DNA of 64,000 bases from contig NZ_NWTG01000003.1 in assembly GCF_002532045.1 (NCBI RefSeq), positions 186,001 through 250,000 on the forward strand, in the 5' to 3' direction. The notes under the pieces are model-generated. The model was not told the origin of the DNA, ran no database searches, and worked only from the letters and a program-made list of their open reading frames with translations. Source of the stretch: Bradyrhizobium sp. C9. GTDB taxonomy: Bacteria; Pseudomonadota; Alphaproteobacteria; Rhizobiales; Xanthobacteraceae. Below are positions 44,501 through 55,377 of the stretch, piece by piece. Positions within the stretch are counted from its first letter, which is position 1; every line of letters begins with the position of its first letter. The position numbers were made by a program, and so were the translations under genes.

Positions 44501-45388
44501 ATGACCGCGATCTCTGGATCTGCCGCCGCCGTAACCGGGGCCGCCAGCGGCATCGGCCGCGCTCTCGCGCATGAACTGGCGCTGCGCGGCTGCGATCTGG
44601 CGATCGCCGACCGCGACGAGGCCGGCCTGCAGGCCGCCGCCGCCGAGATCGCCAAAGCGAGCCCGCGCAAGGTCACGGTGCATCGCCTCGATGTCAGCGA
44701 GCCCGGCGAGATCACGGCATTCGCCGAGGCCGCCGGCGCCGCCCATCCCGGGCTCAACATCGTCGTCAACAATGCCGGCGTCGCGCTGCTCGGCCAGTTC
44801 GACGAGATCGAGCAGGCCCAGATGGAGTGGCTGTTCAACATCAATTTCTGGGGCGTGGTGCACGGCACCCGCGCCTTCCTGCCGCTGCTTTCGCGGCAGC
44901 GCGAGGCGCACATCGTCAACATCTCCTCGATCTTCGGCATCCTCGCCCCGCCCGGCCAGAGCGCCTATTGCGCGGCCAAGTTCGCGGTGCGCGGCTTCTC
45001 GGAAAGCCTGCGCCACGAGCTCGCGGTGGCGAACAGTCCGGTCCGGCTCTCCGTCGTGCATCCCGGCGGCGTCGCCACCAACATCGCGCGCAACTCGCGC
45101 TCCGGCACCGGTATCACCGACAATGCCCGCCGCTCCGAATCGATCGAGCGTTTCGACGCGCTGGCCAGGACCACGCCGACCGCAGCCGCGCAGCGCATCA
45201 TCGCCGGCATCGAGAAGAACCAGCCGCGCATCCTGATCGGCAAGGACGCCCGCTTCATGGACCTGCTGCAGCGCTTCCGTCCCGCGACCTACTGGAAGGT
45301 GATGCAGCGGATGATGGAGAAGACGGCGGCACGGCGGATCGCGCGCGAGGCGGCGCGGGCCGGCTCAATGCGCGACGTCGCCAGGTGA
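44501..45388 (+). CDS. Short-chain dehydrogenase/reductase (SDR)
   Basis: The 295-residue classical SDR has VTGAASGIGRALA (NAD(P) loop), NNAGVALLG, IVNISSIFG (catalytic Ser) and SAYCAAKFAVRG (Tyr-x3-Lys). Asp in IADRDEAGL after the second strand suggests NAD preference. The C-terminal ~45 residues, with a membrane-associating amphipathic look (FRPATYWKVMQRMMEK), are longer than usual. Substrate unknown. Divergent from the response regulator. Confidence 0.93.
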   Translation: MTAISGSAAAVTGAASGIGRALAHELALRGCDLAIADRDEAGLQAAAAEIAKASPRKVTVHRLDVSEPGEITAFAEAAGAAHPGLNIVVNNAGVALLGQFDEIEQAQMEWLFNINFWGVVHGTRAFLPLLSRQREAHIVNISSIFGILAPPGQSAYCAAKFAVRGFSESLRHELAVANSPVRLSVVHPGGVATNIARNSRSGTGITDNARRSESIERFDALARTTPTAAAQRIIAGIEKNQPRILIGKDARFMDLLQRFRPATYWKVMQRMMEKTAARRIAREAARAGSMRDVAR

Positions 45389-45419
45389 TAGCGCCGTCCC
45401 TGCGAACGTCATCAGTCCC

Positions 45420-45582
45420 GTCATCCTGAGGTGCGAGCGGAGCGAGCCTCGAAGGATGCACGGCCCGACCGGTGGCCGTCGCCCCTTCGAGACGGCCGCT
45501 GCGCGGCCTCCTCAGGGTGACGGGTGAAGCGATTACACGGCCACTACAACTTCGTCATTGCGAGCGAAGCGAAGCAATCCAT
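45420..45582. repeat. Two dispersed repeat elements in tandem
   Basis: 45420-45523 has inverted ends GTCATCCTGAGG and CCTCAGGGTGAC with a central CGAGCCTCGAAGGATG / CCCCTTCGAGAC pair. Next, 45555-45582 is CATTGCGAGCGAAGCGAAGC followed by AATCC, another intergenic repeat. Both types recur between genes in Bradyrhizobium- and Rhodopseudomonas-like genomes (memory, not searched). Confidence 0.75.
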
Positions 45583-45650
45583 GCTTCAGCACGGGCGCGC
45601 GCTTGCGCCCGCAGCTAATCCGCCCCACGAATCGCGCTGCGAAGCGCTGA

Positions 45651-46421
45651 TCACCCCAGCTGCTTCTTCACCCCGAGCGCCAGCCGAAACAGCGGATCGC
45701 TTTTCTCCGACGGATAGAGCGCGCTCTTCGTCACCTGCGGGAAATTGTCGTTCTTCCAGAACGAGGCCGGCGCGAACGAGAATTTTGCGACCAGCCGCCG
45801 GCCGAAATCCATCTCGTAGGGGAAATAGTTTTCCTTCTGCTCGGTGCCGGACATTTCGGGGTATTCGCCGAGCAGATAGCCCTCCTGGATATGCGGCCGC
45901 ACCGCCGCCGGCGGGCAGACGCTGGAGAGACGTACGATTTGCAGGCCGGCCTCGGCGCTCGCCGTGATCGCGCCGCTCAAGTTCGGCACGCCGAGCACAT
46001 AGAGGAACGCGGTGCTGGTCTCCGCCAGCGAGGCAAACGACGCCGCGATGCGGATCGAATGGGTGACGTCGAGCAGCGGCGTGGTGCAGACCTCGTAATG
46101 CTGCAGGATCGACCAGCGCAGGATGCGATGCCGCTTCAGTCGCTCCAGCCCGAGCAATTTTGCTTTCGCGTAGTCCGCAATCAGGATCCGCTCGGCGCGG
46201 GCCAGCGCCGCGAACCGCGACGCTAGCGTCTCGCGGTCCGGATTGCCGCGTCCGCCGCGGAACAGCGTCGGCTTCAGCGACGAGTTGCGCTTGACGTTCC
46301 TGAAGTCGGCGCCCTGGCCGCGAAACAGCAGCACATGGTCGCGGTTAAGGAATTGCAGCTCGGCGATCTTGGTCGCGAGTTCGAGATAGGAGCCGACGCG
46401 ATGCCCCGGCCCCTCCCGCAC
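45651..46421 (-). CDS. FRG-domain protein
   Basis: The 256-residue protein has HVLLFRGQGADFRN, the FRG motif region, with LKPTLFRGGRG and LQHYEVCTTPLLDVTHSIRI. FRG domains are found in phage-defence and environmental proteins, and their biochemical role is not settled. The only start I can propose is GTG at 46421; the frame remains open upstream (KPSAAKKSGRSSTAGDAIT) into the repeat at 46523-46602 without an ATG. The start codon is therefore uncertain and the protein may be N-terminally disrupted. Confidence 0.8.
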   Translation of the reverse strand: MREGPGHRVGSYLELATKIAELQFLNRDHVLLFRGQGADFRNVKRNSSLKPTLFRGGRGNPDRETLASRFAALARAERILIADYAKAKLLGLERLKRHRILRWSILQHYEVCTTPLLDVTHSIRIAASFASLAETSTAFLYVLGVPNLSGAITASAEAGLQIVRLSSVCPPAAVRPHIQEGYLLGEYPEMSGTEQKENYFPYEMDFGRRLVAKFSFAPASFWKNDNFPQVTKSALYPSEKSDPLFRLALGVKKQLG

Positions 46422-46522
46422 CGCCGAGTTCTTCGTGATGGCATCCCCGGCGGTCGAAGAACGACCAGATTTTTTGGCTGCCGATGGTTTCCATTGGGGG
46501 CTCCGCGTCGAGCGGTCAGAAC

Positions 46523-46602
46523 GTAGGGCGGATGAGCCGAAGGCGTAATCCGCCGATCGCGCATCCGATGGCGGCGGATTGCGCTACGCTAATCCGCCCT
46601 AC
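46523..46602. repeat. REP-like palindromic element
   Basis: GTAGGGCGGATGAGCCGAAG and CGCTACGCTAATCCGCCCTAC are inverted ends with paired GGCGTAATCCGCCGATC / GATGGCGGCGGATTGCG inside. It lies just upstream of the FRG gene and may have entered its 5' region. Confidence 0.8.
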
Positions 46603-46610
46603 AAGAGCCC

Positions 46611-47417
46611 TTACCGCCCGATGAGCTGATCGGCAAAATACCCGATCGTCTTGCGATAGATCACCGCCCTGTTCCACTCGCGCATCGCCTCGAAGTTGGC
46701 GCTGCCTTCGCCGTAGGGCGCGCCCATCTTGAAGCCGTTCGAGTGCAACAGGTTCGCGGTCGAGGCCAGCACGTCGGGCACCGAGTGGCGCAGATCGACA
46801 TGGCCGTCGCCGTCGAAATCAACGCCATACTTGATGTAGGACGACGGCAAAAATTGCGTCTGGCCGATCTCGCCGGCATAGGCGCCGATCATGTCGTTGA
46901 GCCTGAGGTCGCCGCGTTGCAGGATCTTGAGCGCGGCGAGCAGTTCGCCCTGGAACAGGTCGGTGCGGCGGCAATCATGCGCCAGCGTCGTGAGCACGCG
47001 GAACACCGGCAGCTTGCCCATGTCGCCCTTGCCGAAATCGGTCTCCAGCCCCCAGATCGCGACCAGGATCTGGCGCGGCACGCCGTATTGCTGCTCGATC
47101 TTCGAGAGCAGCGCGGCGTGCCGCTGCAACATCGCGCGGCCGCCATTGATGCGCCCCGAGCCGACGCGGGTTGCGACATACTGCTCGAAGGTCTTGTTGA
47201 AGGTGTAGCGCTGCCGCCGGTCGAAGGCGAGCACCCCGCCGTCCTGCTGCACCCCGCCGAGCGCCTGCGAGATCACGTCCTGCTGGATGCCGGCGCTGGC
47301 TGCCTCCTGAGAGAACGACTGCACGAAGGCCGGAAAACTGCCGCCGCAGCGGGCGGCATAGGAGGGGGTGGCAAGCAGCAAGGCGCCGAACACGACCGCC
47401 AAACGACACCTCAGCAT
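46611..47417 (-). CDS. MltB-family lytic murein transglycosylase
   Basis: The 268-residue protein has a signal peptide (LAVVFGALLLATPSYA) and the MltB-type catalytic domain with IWGLETDFGKG (the catalytic Glu), AYAGEIGQTQFLPSSYIKYG and DVLASTANLLHSNGF. It cleaves peptidoglycan glycan strands to 1,6-anhydro products. There is no lipobox, so it is soluble in the periplasm, and no C-terminal peptidoglycan-binding domain; the protein is the short form. Confidence 0.94.
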   Translation of the reverse strand: MLRCRLAVVFGALLLATPSYAARCGGSFPAFVQSFSQEAASAGIQQDVISQALGGVQQDGGVLAFDRRQRYTFNKTFEQYVATRVGSGRINGGRAMLQRHAALLSKIEQQYGVPRQILVAIWGLETDFGKGDMGKLPVFRVLTTLAHDCRRTDLFQGELLAALKILQRGDLRLNDMIGAYAGEIGQTQFLPSSYIKYGVDFDGDGHVDLRHSVPDVLASTANLLHSNGFKMGAPYGEGSANFEAMREWNRAVIYRKTIGYFADQLIGR

Positions 47418-47472
47418 GCAACAATCCCTCCTGCTTCGAACGGCCGATCATGCCACGGAGCAAACGAGGCAG

Positions 47473-48432
47473 TCAAAGCGTCGGCACCGACACTTGACCG
47501 GTGGCCTCGGCGTCCCGCCGCGGCGCATCCGCGGCCGCGCTCTCGCTCCTCCACTCCAGCGGCGCATTGACCAGGCTGACCAGCGTGTAGCTAATGATCA
47601 GGAGCAGGAACCAGGAGCCGAGCTTGTCGATTCCGACCATCGACCAGCCGAGCCGCTGCGAGGGATAGAGCCAGGTCTTGGTGAAGGTGCCGATGTTCTC
47701 CGTGAACCAGATGAACAGCGACACGAGCACGAGGCCGAGCAGCAGCGGCATCGCGCGATAGCGGGTCCAGACCTTGAAATGGACGCGGGTGCGGCCGAAC
47801 AGCCAGATCGCCCAGACAAACAACAGCCAGCGCAGGTCGATGACGTAGTGGTGGCTGAAGAAGTTGACATAGATCGCGACGCTGAGGGCGATCAGGCTGA
47901 GGCGGCGCGGATGCTGTGTGAAGCGGAAATCGAACAGCCGCCAGCAGCGGCAGATGTAGCTACCGATGCAGGAATACATGAAGCCCGAGAACAGCGGCAC
48001 GCCGCCGATATGGAAGATGCTGGGCTCCGGATAGATCCAGGAGCCGACGTGTGTCTTGAACAGCTCCATCGCGGTGCCGACGATATGGTAGATCAGGATG
48101 ACCCTGGCCTCCTCCCATGTCTCGAGCTTTCCTGCCAGCAGTGCTGCCTGCACGGCGAGCATGCAGAGAAACAGGAAATCGTAGCGCGCAAGCAGCGCGT
48201 CCGGCGGATAGAAGCGCCAGGTACCAATCATCAGCGCCACCGCGATGCCGCCGAACAGGCAGGCCCATGCCTGCTTCACGCCGAAGCGCAGGAATTCGTG
48301 AGCCGCCGCGGTCCAGCGGCGCTGCGCCATCAACAGGCCGAGGCGATGCTCGCCGGCGATGAAGCGGCGCAGCGGCGGCCAGTTGGCCGCGGCGCTGGCA
48401 ATCGGCTTGGTCGGTGTCAGCCTGTGATGCAC
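47473..48432 (-). CDS. DUF817 multi-pass membrane protein
   Basis: The 319-residue protein has about eight hydrophobic helices and the DUF817 signature region: ETWEEARVILIYHIVGTAME, SWIYPEPSIFHIGGVPLFSG and FMYSCIGSYICRCWR. The start codon is GTG at 48432, giving a ~45-residue hydrophilic N-terminus. Conserved His, Trp, Glu and Tyr in the membrane suggest an enzyme or transporter, but the family's role is not known. Confidence 0.88.
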   Translation of the reverse strand: MHHRLTPTKPIASAAANWPPLRRFIAGEHRLGLLMAQRRWTAAAHEFLRFGVKQAWACLFGGIAVALMIGTWRFYPPDALLARYDFLFLCMLAVQAALLAGKLETWEEARVILIYHIVGTAMELFKTHVGSWIYPEPSIFHIGGVPLFSGFMYSCIGSYICRCWRLFDFRFTQHPRRLSLIALSVAIYVNFFSHHYVIDLRWLLFVWAIWLFGRTRVHFKVWTRYRAMPLLLGLVLVSLFIWFTENIGTFTKTWLYPSQRLGWSMVGIDKLGSWFLLLIISYTLVSLVNAPLEWRSESAAADAPRRDAEATGQVSVPTL

Positions 48433-48490
48433 ACCGCGGACGATCGCCGCGGATCACGGTCGCAGCACGGCGGAGTTGTGCAGATTCCCC

Positions 48491-48901
48491 TCAATCCTTG
48501 AGCTGCCGCTCCAGATCGACGAAGTCGATCTCGGCCCAGCGCTCGCTGATCTTGCCGTCGTGAATCCGCCAGAACGTCATGCCGCGGAATTCGACGTGGC
48601 GGCCGGTTGGGGCAATGCCGCGCCACGGGCTGCGGTGCCGGCCGCGCCAGACGAAGCGGCCGGCGACGATGTCGCGCTCGGCCACCAGGCATTCCGCCAC
48701 CGCCGACAGATCGGCGAAGGTCTCGTGCATGGCCGTTGCATGCGCGATCACCTCCTCGGCGCTCATCCGCTTGCCGGCGGCATGATCGAAGAAGTCGGAC
48801 GCCAGCTGCACGCGGATCGCGTTGGGATCGAGCCGATTGGTCACGGCGTCGCAATGCGCGAGCACCAGCGCCTTGTTGGCGTCGAGGGTGGCGTTGGACA
48901 T
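48491..48901 (-). CDS. SnoaL-like / ester-cyclase-fold protein
   Basis: The 136-residue protein folds as a cone-shaped alpha+beta barrel (NTF2-like): NKALVLAHCDAVTNRLDPNA, then DFFDHAAG, SAEEVIAHATAMHETFADLS and a WRIHDGKISERWAEIDF C-terminus. The family includes polyketide cyclases and many proteins of unknown role. The ATG at 48901 is the family-like start; the open frame upstream (to 49327) is low-complexity and not coding. Confidence 0.85.
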   Translation of the reverse strand: MSNATLDANKALVLAHCDAVTNRLDPNAIRVQLASDFFDHAAGKRMSAEEVIAHATAMHETFADLSAVAECLVAERDIVAGRFVWRGRHRSPWRGIAPTGRHVEFRGMTFWRIHDGKISERWAEIDFVDLERQLKD

Positions 48902-49415
48902 CGGCGGGGCGCCTTCGATGAAAGGAAAAGTTGCAGAAGAGGAAGGATGCGCCTCATACGCGAATCGGGCGGGACGGTGCAAGTGACGATGGTCAGAAAA
49001 AGCCGCCGCTTTCGACCCGCGCGCGTTTGCATTGCGAAGCGAAAGGCGGTCGCCCGGAAACTGCGCCGACGCGCGCGCGGCCTGCCGGTCCAAAAGGCCG
49101 GCCGATCGCTGCGGCACAGCCGGCCGGCATGCCGACGGTAACATCATCCGATGGCTCGGCCATGCCGGTGGCATGCAAGCGGCCGCCGACGACAGCCCGC
49201 GGCACATGGCATGGCAGCAATTCGGGGTGCGACGCATGAACGCCACAGGCATCGGCGGCGACCAAGAAGCACTAATTCGGCTCGCCGGTTCCGCGCCACG
49301 CGCGACCGGCCGCCGTGTCTTGTTCATACAAAGGCGCGCCGCTAAAGCGTCGTCAGCCTGCCAGCGACCAAGCCGTCATTTGCTGGGAACGCGATACGAT
49401 GAGGATACGCAATCG
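48902..49415. other. Intergenic, no supported gene
   Basis: The plus-strand frame of the downstream CHAT gene stays open through most of this stretch, but it is Arg/Ala-rich, without family features, and precedes the signal peptide that begins at 49416. No other element is clear. Confidence 0.4.
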
Positions 49416-52250
49416 ATGACGATCACCGGGGGACTCGCACGCGCGCGTCGGATAGCAGCATCACTCAGTATTATCCTCGTGTTCGGCGCTGTTCTGACCC
49501 GACCGATCGAAAGCGCCGCAGCGCAGAACTCCCCCGCCAAGCGCACGCCGGCGCAAGGCGCCGGCGGCACCCAGGCGATCGGCGCGCAGATGAAGAACGC
49601 CATCGCGCTGACGCGCGGCGGCAAGTTCGATGCCGGCTATGCGCAGCTGCTTGCAGCGCTGGATGCGGCAGACAGACTCGACGACGCGCAATTCGTCATG
49701 GAGCAATATTTCGACGCGACCGCCGCGCTGCGCGCGGTCAAGCGCGACGATCTGGCCGAAAAACTGTTCGTGCGCGCGTTCAAGGGCAAGGCGGCGGCGC
49801 AATCGCCGCCCGGCAGTGCTGACGTGCTGCTGATGTACGCGATCCTGATATCCGACCACGCCAGGATCGCGGAAGCCGTCCCGCTCTACATGAAGGCGAT
49901 CGCCGCCTTCAACGCCTATTGGGGCGAAGGCTCCGAGGAATCGCTGATCGCCAACGACAAGCTCGCGGTTGCGCTGTCGGCCAACGGCTCGGCGGCGTCG
50001 GCGACGAATTTGGGCCGGCACAATTTCGAGCTTTCCGAGAAGGCGCTCGGGCCCGACCATCGCACCACCTGGAAGCTCGCCAACAATTATGCCGACATGT
50101 TGCGCGAGATCGGCGCGCCGGCGAAGGCGCTCGAGCTCGATCTGTTCGCGATCGAGAAGCGCGCCAGGCATTACGGCGAGAACCATCTCAATACGCTGGT
50201 GACGGTCAACAACGCCGGACAGGATTTCCTCAATCTCGGACGTTTCGACGATGCCCGCCGCTACTTCCGCCGGCATCGCGCGATAGCGACCGTGCTCGCG
50301 CCGAAGGATCCGAGCTTCGCCGGACAGGCCGATGCCTGGCTGTTCTACACCGACATGCTCGCCTCAGGCGACGCCGCGATGCCGCCAGCCGACCTGGCGC
50401 GGCTGGAGGCGATCGTCGCCAATGAGGAGAATTTTGCGGATTTCCTGCGCATCAAGGCCGCGGTGCTGGCTGCCGGTCAGCGCGAGCGCCGCGGCGAGCG
50501 AGATGCGGGCATGCAGCTGCGCGAGACCGCGCTGGCGATTTCGACCCGCGCCTTCACCGCGCAGCATCCGCTCAGCTTCGAGATCAAGCTCGGCATCGCG
50601 ACAGCCCTGATCGCTGATGATCCGAACCGCGCGGTGCGCGCGTTCACCGCGCTCGACCGCGAGATGTTCGACTGGATGAAGCGCGAGGTCGGCACCGCCG
50701 GCGATCGCGCGGTCGCAGAGGCGATCCGCGCCCATGCCGACCATCTGCTGTTCGCGTTCGGTCGCTTCGCCACCGGCGCCGGATCGTCGGTGGCACAGCC
50801 GGCCTTTGCCGCCGCCGTGCTGCGCTGGAAGACGCTCGGCGGCGGCGACGCCACCGCGCTGCGCCGGCTCGAGACGCAAATGGCTGATAAGGACGAGGAG
50901 ACCGCGACGCTGCTGCGCGCGTCGCTGCGGCTCAACGGCGAGAAGCAGGAGCTGTTCTCGTCGGGCAATATCGACGACTGGGCGAGATCCGTGTGGCAGC
51001 GGCAGGACGCGGCCGAGAAGGCGCTGAACAAGCGGCTCGACGCGATCGGCGCGAAGCTGCCGCAGGATCCGATCCGTCCCTCGCAGCTGCTCGCGCCGCA
51101 GGAAGCCGTCATCAACTACTTCATCACCCGGCAATGGAAGGCGGATCGCCAGTCGAAGGAGCCGCTGTCCGCGACCGTGCTCTACGCCATCGTCGAGACC
51201 GCAACGAGCGAACCGCGCGTGGTCGATCTCGGCGATCCCGGCCGGATGGTCGACAGCGGCGTGCGGACCGAGATCGCACGGCTGCGCACGACACGGACCG
51301 CCGCGCCAGATCCAGACGCCAAGGAACGCGACGACAGGACGCCCGACGACAGGGCGCTCGGCAGCAAAGGCCGCTTCCAGAACCTCCGCACGCGGCTGTT
51401 CGCGCCGCTGGAGCCTCTGCTGAAGGACAAGACCACGCTCTATGTGGTACCGGACGGCTTCCTGTTTGCCGTGCCGTTCTCGCTGCTGCCCGGCGCCGAC
51501 GGCGGCCTGCTAGAGGATCGCACCACGATCCGGATGCTGACCAGCCCCGACGCACTGATCGCGATCCATGCGCGCGAAAAGCTCGACCGGACGGGCGCGA
51601 TGCTGCTCGCCGGTGGCATCGAATACGGCCAGCCGGGGCCGATGCCGCTGCCCGGCACCAAGACCGAGATCGAGGCGATCGCAAAGCTCGCCCGCGCGCG
51701 CGGCGCTCCGGTCGAGATGCTGACCGGGCGCGGCGTCAGCGAAGCCGCACTGCGCGAGGCAATCAGCAAGGCGCGCATCGCGCATCTGGCGACCCACGGC
51801 TTCTATCACGACAGCACGGCGTCCGGCCTCGACACGCTCTGGCAGAGCGGCATCGTGCTGTCCGGCGCGGGTGACAGCAGGTTTCCGCTGCACGACGACA
51901 AGGACGGCTATCTCTATGCCTTCGAGGTGATGGACTGGGACCTGTCCGGGCTTGATCTGCTGGTGCTCTCGGCCTGCGAGACCGGCCGCGGCGACGAGAG
52001 CTTCGTCAGCGGCCTGCGCGGCCTGCCGACCGCGCTCGGCATCGCCGGCGCGCGCCGCGCGCTGCTGACGCTGTGGCCGGTCGCCGACGAGGGCACCGCC
52101 AACTTCACCGTGCGCTTCTACGAGCACCTCGCCGAGGGCCTGACCTATTCGGACGCGCTGCGCCAGACCCGGCGCGATGCGCGCGACGGCAAGGTCGCGG
52201 GCGCCAAGGACGCGAGCGTGTGGGCGGCGTTCGTGCTGTTCGAGGGCTAA
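49416..52250 (+). CDS. Secreted TPR-CHAT protein (caspase-like peptidase)
   Basis: From the ATG at 49416 the product is 944 residues. A signal peptide (IAASLSIILVFGAVLTRPIE) ends near SAAAQ. Then come ~500 residues of TPR helices (NFELSEKALGPDHRTTWKLA, NHLNTLVTVNNAGQDFLNLG) and a C-terminal CHAT domain. The catalytic His is in AHLATHGFYH and Cys in LVLSACETGRG, followed by GLPTALGIAGARRALLTLWP. CHAT proteases are separase/caspase relatives, here predicted to act in the periplasm or outside. The large TPR part likely recognises a partner or substrate. No gasdermin or other CHAT target gene is visible next to it. Confidence 0.9.
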   Translation: MTITGGLARARRIAASLSIILVFGAVLTRPIESAAAQNSPAKRTPAQGAGGTQAIGAQMKNAIALTRGGKFDAGYAQLLAALDAADRLDDAQFVMEQYFDATAALRAVKRDDLAEKLFVRAFKGKAAAQSPPGSADVLLMYAILISDHARIAEAVPLYMKAIAAFNAYWGEGSEESLIANDKLAVALSANGSAASATNLGRHNFELSEKALGPDHRTTWKLANNYADMLREIGAPAKALELDLFAIEKRARHYGENHLNTLVTVNNAGQDFLNLGRFDDARRYFRRHRAIATVLAPKDPSFAGQADAWLFYTDMLASGDAAMPPADLARLEAIVANEENFADFLRIKAAVLAAGQRERRGERDAGMQLRETALAISTRAFTAQHPLSFEIKLGIATALIADDPNRAVRAFTALDREMFDWMKREVGTAGDRAVAEAIRAHADHLLFAFGRFATGAGSSVAQPAFAAAVLRWKTLGGGDATALRRLETQMADKDEETATLLRASLRLNGEKQELFSSGNIDDWARSVWQRQDAAEKALNKRLDAIGAKLPQDPIRPSQLLAPQEAVINYFITRQWKADRQSKEPLSATVLYAIVETATSEPRVVDLGDPGRMVDSGVRTEIARLRTTRTAAPDPDAKERDDRTPDDRALGSKGRFQNLRTRLFAPLEPLLKDKTTLYVVPDGFLFAVPFSLLPGADGGLLEDRTTIRMLTSPDALIAIHAREKLDRTGAMLLAGGIEYGQPGPMPLPGTKTEIEAIAKLARARGAPVEMLTGRGVSEAALREAISKARIAHLATHGFYHDSTASGLDTLWQSGIVLSGAGDSRFPLHDDKDGYLYAFEVMDWDLSGLDLLVLSACETGRGDESFVSGLRGLPTALGIAGARRALLTLWPVADEGTANFTVRFYEHLAEGLTYSDALRQTRRDARDGKVAGAKDASVWAAFVLFEG

Positions 52251-52409
52251 GGCCTATGTGTCGTTGATGTGACCGGAGGCCGCCGCGATCGCATCGCGGG
52301 GCCGAATTGCACCGGACGCTGCGCAAGGGTCCTATGGTGCAGGGCAGATCGGCACGCGCGGCAGGTAATTTGCTTTGACAGCGGCGGCCTGATCGGAGAC
52401 AAGCCGCCC

Positions 52410-52646
52410 ATGCCGAAAAAACCCGGGACCAATCCCAAAGGCGAATTCGCCTTCTTCAACGTCTTCTATGAAGACGGCTCGCAGCGCTCCAACCGCCGCG
52501 TGCCCTCGGAGCTGCTGGGCGGGCTGGACGGCGACGAGCCCGCGCGCGCCTTCCTGCGCGAGCAGGACCGCGAGATCGCCGAAAAGGGCGGCCGCCCGCC
52601 GCTCGAAATCAAGACCATCGAGCGCGTCGGCGCGAAGAAGAAGTAG
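52410..52646 (+). CDS. Small hypothetical protein
   Basis: The 78-residue protein begins MPKKPGTNPKGEFAFFNVFY and continues with RRVPSELLGGLDGDEPARAF and a Lys-rich C-terminus. It is a compact soluble protein with EDGSQRSNRRVP suggesting a small beta segment. I recall it as a common rhizobial small protein but know no role. The gene is monocistronic, with the CHAT gene upstream. Confidence 0.65.
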   Translation: MPKKPGTNPKGEFAFFNVFYEDGSQRSNRRVPSELLGGLDGDEPARAFLREQDREIAEKGGRPPLEIKTIERVGAKKK

Positions 52647-52692
52647 CGGCGCGCGAAGTCTTCGCGCCCCATCGACATCGGAGCAAGCGGCA

Positions 52693-52880
52693 CCCCTCTC
52701 CCCAACCCTCCCCCACAAGGGGGGAGGGAGCCCTTCCGCCTGTGCTTCACTCACATTGTCACTGTCATACGGCGCGCGATGTGCCGTTGTGACGCGATGG
52801 CAAGATTGGTGGATCAACGTCAGGCGAGCACGCTCGTCAGGCTCCCTCCCCCCTTGTGGGGGAGGGTTGGAGAGAGGGGT
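52693..52880. repeat. Long GC-rich palindromic element, related to 33343-33467
   Basis: CCCCTCTCCCCAACCCTCCC and CCCTTGTGGGGGAGGGTTGG, with GAGAGGGG after it, are inverted arms of about 45 bases around a ~100-base centre. This is one of the large dispersed palindromes of this group; it lies in the gap before rpoD's terminator. Confidence 0.8.
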
Positions 52881-52919
52881 AGCCACGGGCGTTGACGGGC
52901 GAGTTATGCACTAACCAAC

Positions 52920-52951
52920 AAAAAAACGGCGGGCCTTTGCCCGCCGCTTTT
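52920..52951 (-). terminator. Terminator of rpoD
   Basis: On the minus strand AAAAGCGGCGGGCAAAGGCC leads into CCGCCG and a T-run (AAAAAA at 52921-52926 on plus). The stem pairs CGGCGGGC (52927-52934) with GCCCGCCG (52939-52946). It lies 40 bases past the rpoD stop codon. A small palindrome TGCCGGGTCAAGCCCGGCA at about 52965-52983 lies between it and the stop. Confidence 0.85.
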
Positions 52952-52991
52952 GTTTCGATGGATTGCCGGGTCAAGCCCGGCAATGACAGCA

Positions 52992-55124
<2,133 letters not shown>

Positions 55125-55377
55125 TCACTAAGCTCCCGAAACGCGGTCATGCAGAATGGCGCCACGCACGCGCATCCGCACAAAATCTAGATTTACTCTC
55201 TCGACGCACAAAGGGCGGCGCAAAATCTCGCCACCCCTCTGATCCGTCTCGACGGTTTCCATCTTGAAATAGCCGCGAGGCTATTAAGTTTCGCTTAACC
55301 CTGTTTTTGCAGCCAAACCATGGATTTGGCGAGTCTTTTTGCGGGTTCGGCCAGCGCCGTCCGCAGCATTTTTATTA

